Shown here: positions 1 to 7,001 of the stretch, in pieces
Layout of the letters: each line of letters begins with the position of its first letter
How positions within the stretch are numbered: the first letter of the stretch is position 1
Source: an uncultured bacterium
GTDB taxonomy: Bacteria; Actinomycetota; Coriobacteriia; Coriobacteriales; Coriobacteriaceae
Direction of reading: 5' to 3'
NCBI GenBank assembly: GCA_905215765.1
Contig: CAJMRP010000031.1
Span: 1-18,845 of the forward strand
DNA: 18,845 nt
Position numbers and translations under genes: made by a program
The notes under the pieces: generated by a model
What the model was told of the DNA's origin: nothing
Seen by the model: only the letters and a program-made list of their open reading frames with translations
Database searches by the model: none

Positions 1-371
1 CTCGGCCTGCCCTTCGGGCCGGGCCGCAGCGCCTCGGCGCCGCCCTCGCGGTAGAGCCTGCACCAGCGCTCCAGCGGGGACTTCGACCTGATCCCGAACT
101 CGGCCATGGCGTCGGTCTTCGCCATCCCGCCGTCGACCACGGCCGACGCCGCGGCGACCCTCTGCTCGAATGTGTACCTGGATTGTTTCCCGCCCATGGA
201 CAGCAGCGCCTCGCTTCCGAACGCCCGGTATACCCACTGCCATTCTCTCACGGTCTCGCGGGGGACGGACAGGGCCTCGGCCGCCGGCTTGCAGCCGACG
301 CCGGCGTCGAAGAGCTCGACGGCCCGCCTCCTGGACTCCAGGTCGTGCTTCACCCTGAGGTCTATACTCAT
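1..371 (-). CDS. IS3-family transposase OrfA, partial (runs off left edge)
   Basis: Reading the minus strand from ATG at 371 gives 123 residues with no stop before the window edge. The product has two helix-turn-helix-like repeats (about residues 8-45 and 65-105), the second ending in a WCRLYREGG segment followed by PGPKGRP. This is the layout of the DNA-binding OrfA of IS150-group IS3 elements, which works with OrfB (DDE integrase) to move the element. A good Shine-Dalgarno (GGGAGG, 6 bases before ATG) supports the start. The 3' end of orfA and all of orfB would lie left of the window. The family call rests on motif recognition; intactness of the element cannot be judged. Confidence 0.8.
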   Translation of the reverse strand, partial: MSIDLRVKHDLESRRRAVELFDAGVGCKPAAEALSVPRETVREWQWVYRAFGSEALLSMGGKQSRYTFEQRVAAASAVVDGGMAKTDAMAEFGIRSKSPLERWCRLYREGGAEALRPGPKGRP

Positions 372-419
372 GGAAAACCTCCCATTTCCCGATGTCCAAG
401 AAATGGGAGGCAGTTCACA
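1..419 (-). mobile_element. Left end of an IS3-family (IS150-group-like) insertion sequence
   Basis: Upstream of orfA the minus strand reads TGTGAACTGCCTCCC and continues into TTCTTGGAC, ending outward at about 419. IS3/IS150 elements typically begin with TG and carry a terminal repeat containing a purine- or pyrimidine-rich run followed by TTGGAC, so 419 is taken as the element's terminus. The other end and the target duplication are not in the window. The exact boundary could differ by a few bases. Confidence 0.6.
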
Positions 420-426
420 GGCACCT

Positions 427-455
427 TTGTGGTGGTTTCCCTTGTGGTGGTTCCA
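427..455. repeat. Short tandem repeat next to the IS end
   Basis: The motif TTGTGGTGGTTTCC is followed 16 bases later by TTGTGGTGGTTCC. It sits directly outside the predicted IS terminus and downstream of the small kup-linked gene. It may be half of a dispersed palindrome interrupted by the IS; that is inference. Confidence 0.4.
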
Positions 456-483
456 AGTGTATAGCCTTTGCAACCGGCGGTCG

Positions 484-678
484 CTAGACAAACAGCACGT
501 GCGCGAGCAGGGCACACACGCACACCGCTCCAAATACCAGTGCCACGATCGAGATCACGCGGTCGGCCATGTCCATGTTGGCACGATTCGTCAAGAACCG
601 ATCTTCGGCGGCGTCGACGCGCGCCTCACGCACCATTTCGACCACCGCCTCACGGCCATCGAGCGCCTTTGTATCCAT
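484..678 (-). CDS. Small single-helix membrane protein downstream of kup
   Basis: This gene encodes 64 residues. Residues 1-36 are charged and probably helical. Residues 41-63 form one hydrophobic membrane helix that reaches nearly to the C-terminus, so it looks like a tail-anchored peptide. The frame stays open 11 codons further upstream (ATG at 711), but the ATG at 678 is preceded by a strong GGGGAGG site five bases away, so that start was chosen. It lies 60 bp downstream of kup on the same strand and is probably cotranscribed with it. I recognise no family. A role as an accessory or regulator of Kup is possible from position alone. Confidence 0.6.
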   Translation of the reverse strand: MDTKALDGREAVVEMVREARVDAAEDRFLTNRANMDMADRVISIVALVFGAVCVCALLAHVLFV

Positions 679-738
679 GTTTACCTCCCCGGCCTCATGC
701 TTATCCATCAAAAACCAACTCCGTGTAGCCGCCGACGT

Positions 739-2766
739 CTACGGCCGCTCGTTGGGAGCCAGGCGTTGCATCTTGTTCACGGCCTTGAACTTGGTGAACA
801 GCGGCACGTACTCAAAGCTCACGTTGGAGTTCTCCAGGCCGTACCAACGCGCGGGCGTGCCGGCGGCGCGGCGGATGATGTACTTGAGCGTGATGGCCGT
901 ACGCTCGCTGGGCTCCACATCGCTTTCGGGCGCCAGAAGCTTACGGATCAGGACGAACTTGAACGTGCCGATGTTACCCGGATCCTTGTAGACCGAGTAG
1001 TCATGCGTCTGCGGCGGCAGCTCGCCGGTGGCAGCCAGGTCCTGAACAACCTGACGCAGGTAGGCATTGACGCGCTGGTTGATCTTGTAGCCCAGATACA
1101 GATGCACGCGGAACACGTAGTCGGTGCCGAACGTCTCGACCGAATAGGCAAAGGTATGCGGTTCGTCCATGGTCTCGACGTTCACAAACCACCAGGCGTG
1201 GGCACGCTTGGGATGCTTGTCCAAGATCGAGTAGACGATATCGCGGTCGATGTAGTCGGTATGGGTGTCCTTGGTCAGGTACACGACGTTGTCGCTCATG
1301 CGCTCGTAACGGTCGTCGTCGCGCAGGCGCTTGAGCTGCGGCAGGTAGCTGCGCAGCGGCAGCAGCGTAAACTGGCGCTGCTCGACCGCCGTGCCGTTGT
1401 ACCAGCACACCATAATGCCCATGATGAGTGCAGCCATGAGGATGGTGAAGTAGCCGCCGTGGAAGAACTTGGTGAGCGAGCTCACGAAGAAGAAGCCTTC
1501 GAGCAAAAGGAAGAAGGCCGCGAAGATCCACGGAGCAACCTTGAGCTTGCGCTCCTCGTGCAGGTAGAAGAAGAGCAGCAGCGTGGTGCACATCATAGTC
1601 AGCGTAATGGCAAGGCCGTAGGCGGCTTCCATATGCGCCGAGTTCTGGAACAGCAGCACCACGATGACGCAGCCCACGAGCATGACGTTGTTGACCATGG
1701 GGATGTAGAGCTGACCTTTGGTCTCGGCAGGGTAGAAGACCTGCATGTGCGGCATGAGGTCCAGGCGGCTGGCCTCGGACACCAGCGAGAATGCGCCGGT
1801 GATGAGCGCCTGCGAGGCGATGATGGCCGCGACGGTGGAAAGGCCGACGGCAAACGGGCGCAGGCCCGGGGCGAGCATCTGGTAGAACGGGTTGAGGTCG
1901 GCAATGCCCATGAGCTCGGGGTTGGCAGCGTTGTTCATAAGCCAAGCGCCCTGGCCCATATAGGAAAGCAGCAGGCAGCACTTAACGAACGGCCAGGTGG
2001 CGTAGATGTTGCCGCGGCCGACGTGGCCCATGTCGGAGTAGAGCGCCTCGGCACCGGTGGTGGCGAGGAAGCAGCTGCCCAGAATCATGATACCCGCGTG
2101 GTTGTTGGGGCTCAGCAAAAAAGCGATGCCGCGCACCGGGTTGAGGCACAGCAGCACGGCGGGGTGCTGGAAGACAAAAAACAGACCCGTGCCGCCCAGG
2201 AACAGGAACCACAGCGTCATGATGGGGCCAAAGGCGTGACCGATCTTGGCCGTACCGATGCGTTGCACCAAAAAGAGCGCGATGATGATGGCGAGCGTAA
2301 TGGCGACGACGCGGCCCTGGTCATCGCCCAGCACGGCATGGACCGCCGGGATGGTGCGCAGGCCCTCGATGGCCGTGGTAACGGTAACGGCCGGCGTCAG
2401 GATGCCGTCGGCGAGCAGCGCGGCGCCACCCAGCATGGCGGGGATGATAAGCCACTTGCCACAGCGCTTGACCAGGCTGTATAGGGCAAAGATGCCGCCC
2501 TCACCATGGTTATCGGCGCGCAGCGAGATGAGCACATACTTGATGGTGGTCAGCAGCGTGACCGTCCACACGACAAGGGAGAGCGCGCCAAGCACGAACT
2601 CCTCCGTCACGCTTCCGATGCCGCCGTTGCCGGCAACGAGCGCCTTGGTTACATACATAGGGCTGGTGCCGATATCGCCGTACACCACGCCCAGCGTGAC
2701 GAGCATCGCCGAGATGCTCACAGGAATCGCAGCGTGCGAGGCTGCCTCCTTGGCCTTTTGTTCCAT
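739..2766 (-). CDS. kup: Low-affinity potassium transporter Kup (KUP/HAK/KT family)
   Basis: The gene encodes 675 residues, close to the usual KUP length. The family signature GDIGTSP lies at residues 30-36 in the first membrane segment. About twelve hydrophobic segments fill roughly residues 15-450, followed by a soluble cytoplasmic C-terminal domain of about 200 residues. KUP proteins import K+ with H+ across the cytoplasmic membrane. The start at 2766 is preceded by GGGAGG ten bases upstream; an ATG at 2784 in frame overlaps that Shine-Dalgarno and is unlikely. It is followed by a small membrane protein gene. The identity is firm; transport kinetics cannot be read from sequence. Confidence 0.95.
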   Translation of the reverse strand: MEQKAKEAASHAAIPVSISAMLVTLGVVYGDIGTSPMYVTKALVAGNGGIGSVTEEFVLGALSLVVWTVTLLTTIKYVLISLRADNHGEGGIFALYSLVKRCGKWLIIPAMLGGAALLADGILTPAVTVTTAIEGLRTIPAVHAVLGDDQGRVVAITLAIIIALFLVQRIGTAKIGHAFGPIMTLWFLFLGGTGLFFVFQHPAVLLCLNPVRGIAFLLSPNNHAGIMILGSCFLATTGAEALYSDMGHVGRGNIYATWPFVKCCLLLSYMGQGAWLMNNAANPELMGIADLNPFYQMLAPGLRPFAVGLSTVAAIIASQALITGAFSLVSEASRLDLMPHMQVFYPAETKGQLYIPMVNNVMLVGCVIVVLLFQNSAHMEAAYGLAITLTMMCTTLLLFFYLHEERKLKVAPWIFAAFFLLLEGFFFVSSLTKFFHGGYFTILMAALIMGIMVCWYNGTAVEQRQFTLLPLRSYLPQLKRLRDDDRYERMSDNVVYLTKDTHTDYIDRDIVYSILDKHPKRAHAWWFVNVETMDEPHTFAYSVETFGTDYVFRVHLYLGYKINQRVNAYLRQVVQDLAATGELPPQTHDYSVYKDPGNIGTFKFVLIRKLLAPESDVEPSERTAITLKYIIRRAAGTPARWYGLENSNVSFEYVPLFTKFKAVNKMQRLAPNERP

Positions 2767-2801
2767 AAGCCGGTTTCCTCCCAACTTTAATGTTCGAAGG
2801 A

Positions 2802-2807
2802 ATTATA
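2802..2807 (-). promoter_or_regulatory. Likely -10 box of the kup promoter
   Basis: The minus strand carries a perfect TATAAT 35 bases upstream of the kup ATG. A poor -35 match (TTCAAA, 15-base spacing) lies ahead of it. It is the only AT-rich box of this quality in the 160-bp gap between nitroreductase and kup. Confidence 0.5.
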
Positions 2808-2890
2808 GGTAATCGGCCCATGTTTGAATGGCACTGTTTTCCCAGCTAAATAAACATTTATACGGCCTTTAGGCCACCGCGGCGATATGA

Positions 2891-2923
2891 AATGTGACAA
2901 AGGGACTGCCCCTTTGTCACATT
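2891..2923. terminator. Perfect 14-bp-arm hairpin after the nitroreductase gene
   Basis: AATGTGACAAAGGG (2891-2904) is an exact reverse complement of 2910-2923, with a 5-base loop. It starts two bases after the nitroreductase stop codon on the minus strand. No T-tract follows, so Rho-independent termination would be weak. It may instead be a dispersed palindromic repeat or protect the mRNA 3' end. A second small palindrome, GGCCTTTAGGCC, lies at 2864-2875. Confidence 0.6.
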
Positions 2924-2925
2924 CG

Positions 2926-3801
2926 TCATTTTCCAAGCCAGTTTTTGAACCACCATTCCATGGATCGGCTCATCTCGGCCATAAAGGGACTCGTGTGCTT
3001 TCGGGTATAGATGTCCACGACGCGCTCCCCCACCTCGCGGGCATGCGGACGGAACATTGCGTCCATCTCGGCCACCTGCGCGTCCATGGTCGCGGCATCC
3101 GCGCGGCAGTAGCGCTCCTCGTGCACCAGGTTCACCACGGGGTGCGCGATCGCCGGACGCTCCTTACGGGGCGTGCCGATGATGAGCATCGACAGCGGCA
3201 TGGTATAGGGCGGCAGATCGAGCAGCTCGGCAACTTCCTCGGCATTCTCGACGATATCACCGATGTAGCAGCTCCCCAGCCCCAGGGCCTCGGCGGCAAC
3301 CACGGAGTTTTGCGCGGCGATCACGGCGTCCTGGGCCGCGATGGCAAAGTCGCCCAAACCCGGCGCGCGGCGGGGCGCCTTACCCGTGCGCTCGACAAAC
3401 TCGGGCTCAAAGCAGCCCATGTGCTCAAACAGATCGATCCACTTGGCATAATCGACCACAAATATGAGTGCCCAGGGCGCCTTGGCGATCATGGGCTGGT
3501 GATCGCACAGGTCGGCGAGGCGGTCCAGCGTAGCCTGCTCGCGAATGCTTACGATGGAATACATCATCATGGCGCCTGCCGACGGCGCACGGCTCGCCGC
3601 GTGCAGAATCGCCGCCCGCTGCTCGTCGGTCACCGCCACGGGACGGTCGTCGTCATCGCGCGCAAAGGCACGCGTGGACGAGCGGTGCTCCAAGATGTCC
3701 AGCACAGCGTTACCCGTAGTCTCGACCGGATAACCGTTCGCATCCACGCCCGCAGCTCCGTCGCAGCACTCGGCACCCGTCATACAAACCTGATCGCCCA
3801 T
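2926..3801 (-). CDS. Nitroreductase-family FMN oxidoreductase
   Basis: The gene encodes 291 residues. The FMN phosphate-binding signature HRSSTRAF begins at residue 39, and SRAPSAGA follows around residues 70-77. AAEALGLGSCYIGDI in the second half is the usual nitroreductase helix-strand region. These enzymes use FMN and NAD(P)H to reduce nitro groups, quinones or similar acceptors in the cytoplasm; the natural substrate is not evident. The first 30 residues are Cys- and Gly-containing (CC at 12-13) and are not part of the core fold. The C-terminus is about 50 residues longer than minimal family members and ends in a Trp-rich helix. The start at 3801 has a GAGG eight bases upstream; an ATG six codons in is an alternative. 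It appears monocistronic, with a hairpin after the stop. Confidence 0.85.
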   Translation of the reverse strand: MGDQVCMTGAECCDGAAGVDANGYPVETTGNAVLDILEHRSSTRAFARDDDDRPVAVTDEQRAAILHAASRAPSAGAMMMYSIVSIREQATLDRLADLCDHQPMIAKAPWALIFVVDYAKWIDLFEHMGCFEPEFVERTGKAPRRAPGLGDFAIAAQDAVIAAQNSVVAAEALGLGSCYIGDIVENAEEVAELLDLPPYTMPLSMLIIGTPRKERPAIAHPVVNLVHEERYCRADAATMDAQVAEMDAMFRPHAREVGERVVDIYTRKHTSPFMAEMSRSMEWWFKNWLGK

Positions 3802-4015
3802 AGCTCTATCCTCGCCAATTCTTTAAGAAGCCTTTACGTTTCCGTGTAATTCCCGTCCATTATCGCGCAGGTCGCCACTACATTGCGCCACACCGCCGCA
3901 CATGCGCGTTAATATGGCTGGTTGTTGTGCGCAGCCCGCAAATGCAGCGCATATTTAGGTAACAATCGGGTAAACCCCCGCTTTCGTAGGTTTTAAGTTT
4001 GTGAGGAGTCTCAGC
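3802..4015. other. Divergent intergenic region, nitroreductase / LtaS-like gene
   Basis: This gap must hold promoters for both divergent genes. GATAAT-like and CATATTTA-like boxes are present, but I see no convincing -35/-10 pair. No repeat or small gene is supported. Confidence 0.35.
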
Positions 4016-6316
4016 ATGTTCGCTGCCGCCATCTCGCTCGTCGGTCTTGCGGCGACCGTCTACCTTGTTTTGCGCGAGGCCAAGGCCATTCGCGCTCAGT
4101 CGGGCACCGTTGCCAAAAGCGCTTTTGGGTGGAGCGTCGCCTTCGGCCTGTTCCAGCTCTTTTTGACCATTTGGGGCGCTATTGGCCTCGTCGCGCAGAA
4201 CGAGCCGCTCGCCTTTGTGATGCTCATCCTGACCAACGCCATCCTCACCGGCTGCGCTTGGGCCAGCATCGCCCGCGACCGCATCGCCCCGCGTGTCTTT
4301 GCGTTCGCCGGGCCCGACGCCCCCGCCCCCACCGGCAAGCTCGCCCGCCTGCGCGGCGCCTTTGTGGGCAAACCGCTCGTCGCCGCCGTCTTGTGCCTGT
4401 TGCTCGCCGGCGTCTTTGCGCTGCTAGGCATGGAGGTATCGTCCAACCACGACTTTACCTGGGTCTACCCCCTGTGCATCCTGCTCGAGTGGGCCATCAT
4501 CACCACGCTCATGGTCGGCCTGTTCTTCCTGTTCCAGCGCCACGGCGCAGCTCCCGCGGTCCTGGCCTTTGCCCTCTTTGTCCTGGGCATTGCCGAGTTC
4601 TTCGTCATCACGTTTAAATCCATGCCCATCCAGCCGGGCGACCTTTCGGCCATCTCCACCGCCGCCGCGGTCGCCGGCACCGGCTACACCTTCTCGATCT
4701 CACTGTTCTGCGTGCTGTCCATGGGCTTTACCGCCATCGCCATGCTGCTGTGCGAGTACGCCGGCCTGGTGGCACCGCACCGTCAGAAGGGCGCCGCCAA
4801 CGCCAAGCGCATGCTGCTCACCAACCTGCTCGTGGCGGTGCTGTGCCTGGGCGGCGTGACCGCACACGTCACGCTCATCGACTACTACAACACCCTCGGC
4901 ATCACCGTCTACACCTGGCGCCCGCTCGAGAGCTACTGGCGTGAGGGCTATCTGCCCGCTTTCATTAGCGCAGCGCAGTCCATCAAGCCGCCCAAACCCG
5001 CCGACTACTCTGTCGACGATGCCAAGGCCACGCTCAAAAAGTACGCCAAGGCCTACGACAAGTCCGACGCTGCCAAGAGTGACGAGCGCACCGCCGCAAA
5101 GGAGCAGTTCGATAGCGAGAAGCCCACGGTCATCGCCATCATGAACGAGACCTTCTCGGATCTGTCGATCTACCAGAACATGCGCGCCGGCTACGAGGGT
5201 CCGCAGTACTTTAAGAACCTGTCCAACTGCCTCAGCCGCGGCAAGCTCTACGTGAGCGCCTACGGCGGCGGCACCGCCAATACCGAGTTTGAGTTTATGA
5301 CCGGCAACTCCATGGCCAACTTGGGCTCGGGCGTGTACCCCTACACCATCTACAACATGGAAACGACCGGGAACCTGGCAGAGCAGTTCAAGTCGCTCGG
5401 ATATTCCACCACGGCCATGCACCCCAACCACGCAACTAACTGGAACCGCGAGAACGTGTACAAGGACTTTGGCTTTGACCGGTTCCTGTCTATCAACGAC
5501 TTCCAGGGAGCCGACACCCTGCGCGGTATGGTGACCGACCAGGCTACCTATGACAAGATTCTTGAGCTGCTCGATCAGAACGCCGATCCGCAGTTTATCT
5601 TCGACGTGACCATGCAGAACCACTCGGGCTACGATACGGGTCTGCTGCCGGTCGACAAGCAGATGCATCTCAACATCGACACGACCGACCTGGACACCAA
5701 GACCGTCGAGGACGGCACGCTGTCCGATGTCGACGAGTATGTCTCGTGCATCGAGCAGTCCGATCAGGCGCTGCGCTACTTCCTCAACGCCTTGAGCAAA
5801 CTCGACCGCAAGGTGGTCGTGGTGTTCTGGGGCGATCACCAGCCGTTCTTCCCGTCCAAGTTCAACGATAAGTGGTTTACCGGCGAGGACGACGCCACCC
5901 ACCAGGAGCGCCTGTGGCAGACCGATTACATCATCTGGGCCAACTACGACGTTGCCGGCTGCGACCAGACAAGCGAGGTCGACGACCTGTCCACCAACTA
6001 CCTGTCCACGCAGCTGATGCAGCTGATCGGCGCACCGCTGACCGACTATCAGAAGGCGCACATGACGCTGCGCGAGTCGCTGCCCGCTATCAACTCCGTG
6101 GGCTACGAGGACGCCAGCCTGCGCTGGGCGCTCTCCTCCAACGTCACCGGTGACGACGCCGCTGCCGCTGCCGCAACCAAGGCGCGCGAGGATTACGCCA
6201 AGATGCAATACTACGAGATGTTCCGCGACGGCAAGAACGTGTACACCGAGCACTTCCAGACCGAGGCCAACGAGACCGACCCCAACCTGGCGCCGGGCAC
6301 GACCAAGATTAAGTAG
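4016..6316 (+). CDS. LtaS-like membrane phosphoglycerol transferase (alkaline phosphatase superfamily)
   Basis: The gene encodes 766 residues. About eight hydrophobic segments occupy residues 1-290, followed by an extracellular sulfatase-type catalytic domain. The metal-site motif NETF begins at residue 377 (Glu378). The probable nucleophile Thr420 lies in GGGTANTEFEF. NHSGYD follows at 535-540 and WGDHQPF at 605-611, with Asp607 and His608 as metal ligands. LtaS-family enzymes move glycerol phosphate from phosphatidylglycerol onto glycolipid or polymer acceptors outside the membrane. The exact acceptor is unknown; an OpgB/MdoB-like or capsule-related role is also possible. The ATG at 4016 follows GAGGAG by seven bases; a GTG at 4001 is in frame but overlaps that site. 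The gene stands alone between a minus-strand nitroreductase and the repeat block. Confidence 0.88.
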   Translation: MFAAAISLVGLAATVYLVLREAKAIRAQSGTVAKSAFGWSVAFGLFQLFLTIWGAIGLVAQNEPLAFVMLILTNAILTGCAWASIARDRIAPRVFAFAGPDAPAPTGKLARLRGAFVGKPLVAAVLCLLLAGVFALLGMEVSSNHDFTWVYPLCILLEWAIITTLMVGLFFLFQRHGAAPAVLAFALFVLGIAEFFVITFKSMPIQPGDLSAISTAAAVAGTGYTFSISLFCVLSMGFTAIAMLLCEYAGLVAPHRQKGAANAKRMLLTNLLVAVLCLGGVTAHVTLIDYYNTLGITVYTWRPLESYWREGYLPAFISAAQSIKPPKPADYSVDDAKATLKKYAKAYDKSDAAKSDERTAAKEQFDSEKPTVIAIMNETFSDLSIYQNMRAGYEGPQYFKNLSNCLSRGKLYVSAYGGGTANTEFEFMTGNSMANLGSGVYPYTIYNMETTGNLAEQFKSLGYSTTAMHPNHATNWNRENVYKDFGFDRFLSINDFQGADTLRGMVTDQATYDKILELLDQNADPQFIFDVTMQNHSGYDTGLLPVDKQMHLNIDTTDLDTKTVEDGTLSDVDEYVSCIEQSDQALRYFLNALSKLDRKVVVVFWGDHQPFFPSKFNDKWFTGEDDATHQERLWQTDYIIWANYDVAGCDQTSEVDDLSTNYLSTQLMQLIGAPLTDYQKAHMTLRESLPAINSVGYEDASLRWALSSNVTGDDAAAAAATKAREDYAKMQYYEMFRDGKNVYTEHFQTEANETDPNLAPGTTKIK

Positions 6317-6343
6317 CTGCTAGCTGCTGAGCCACAACTGAAA

Positions 6344-6473
6344 CGTCTGTCCAGGCGGAGGCATATAAGGTTCCCTGCTCGGACAGTCCTGCGCAAGACG
6401 AAGGCCACATTAAGTGGCCTTCTTTGCGTGCGGAACTCGCGATGAACCTTATATGCCTCCGCCTGGACAGACG
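6344..6473. repeat. 130-bp element bounded by 30-bp perfect inverted repeats
   Basis: Bases 6344-6373 (starting CGTCTGTCCAGGCGG) are an exact reverse complement of 6444-6473. The 70 bases between them hold a terminator hairpin. The element starts 27 bases after the LtaS-like gene's stop. Its core 6363-6447 recurs in inverted orientation at 11746-11829. No target duplication is visible, so whether it is a miniature mobile element or an unusually long terminator structure is open. Confidence 0.8.
6400..6425 (+). terminator. Rho-independent-like terminator 1 of the LtaS-like gene
   Basis: GAAGGCCAC and GTGGCCTTC form a perfect 9-bp stem with loop ATTAA, followed by TTTG. It lies 84 bases after the stop codon in the right orientation. 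The T-tract is short. Confidence 0.7.
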
Positions 6474-6527
6474 CCCTGATGTTGGGGCGTGGCTTGTCTT
6501 GGGTGTATCGCCGAACATATATAAGTT

Positions 6528-6553
6528 GAAGGCCACGTTATGTGGCCTTCTTT
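6528..6553 (+). terminator. Second near-identical terminator
   Basis: The same 9-bp stem with loop GTTAT is followed by TTTGTTTGCGGAA. It repeats the downstream context of the first hairpin and leads straight into the 61-bp repeat array, whose first arm begins at 6559. Confidence 0.65.
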
Positions 6554-6558
6554 GTTTG

Positions 6559-6912
6559 CGGAAAGTGTGTCCCGGAATTCTTGTCTGGAATGGGATGCAG
6601 TTTCCGCTTGGGAGCCGATTGGGAAAGTGTGTCCCACTATTCAGCTGGATTCCGGGATGTATTTTCCGGTTGAGGCTCGTTGGGAAAGTGCGTCCCACTT
6701 TGGGGGCTGATTCTGGGACGTGGTTTCCGGTTGGCTCTCATTGGGAAAGTTCATCCCATTTCTCGGCCTAATTATGGGACGCAGTTTCCCGTTGAGGACC
6801 CTTTGGGAAAGTGCGTCCCGGTCTGGGCGCTCAAACTGGGATGGATTTTCCGGATGAGGGCTTGACGGAAAATGTGTCCCGTTCCGGGCGCTAATTGTGG
6901 GATGCAGTTTCC
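6559..6912. repeat. Array 1: alternating inverted 14-15-bp arms, 61-62-bp period
   Basis: Arms of the form GGGAAAGTGCGTCCC start at 6559, 6621, 6682, 6743, 6805 and 6866. Their inverted partners, GGGAYGCAGTTTCC-like, start at 6592, 6654, 6715, 6776, 6838 and 6899. Both series step by 62, 61, 61, 62 and 61 bases. Linkers of about 18 and 15 bases separate the arms and are themselves loosely alike. Each arm can pair with the arm on either side. It lies between the LtaS-like gene and the surface-protein gene and codes for nothing I can support. A related array is at 11212-11659. Confidence 0.9.
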
Positions 6913-6936
6913 GCTTGCGGAGTCTCCACTCAACAG

Positions 6937-6974
6937 AAAACCCGGGTGGCCTGTTTTTTGGCTACCCGGGTTTT
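6937..6974 (-). terminator. Terminator of the surface-protein gene
   Basis: AAAACCCGGGTGGCC pairs with GGCTACCCGGGTTTT over 15 bp with one G-U wobble and an 8-base loop. On the minus strand it ends in TTTTCTGTT and lies 27 bases after the stop codon at 7002. The plus side also has a T-run, so it could work in both directions. Confidence 0.8.
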
Positions 6975-7001
6975 TGGGTTGTCGATATGTTCGACTGGCT
7001 A

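Noticed and set aside
106..2484. Plus-strand open frame of 792 codons
   Set aside because: It is antisense to kup and to the IS. It is low in hydrophobic order, has no domain, and arises from GC-rich codon bias.
4700..6253. Minus-strand open frame of 517 codons
   Set aside because: It is a shadow of the LtaS-like gene, whose catalytic motifs are all on the plus strand.
6424..6771. Small protein beginning MRAELAMN downstream of the first terminator
   Set aside because: It lies within the repeat element and array, shares its start with the inverted copy near 11769, diverges at once, and has no Shine-Dalgarno.
6559..6912. CRISPR array (61-bp period with 15-bp repeats)
   Set aside because: Arms alternate in orientation, are not identical, and the would-be spacers resemble each other. 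No cas gene is present. The same applies to 11212-11659.
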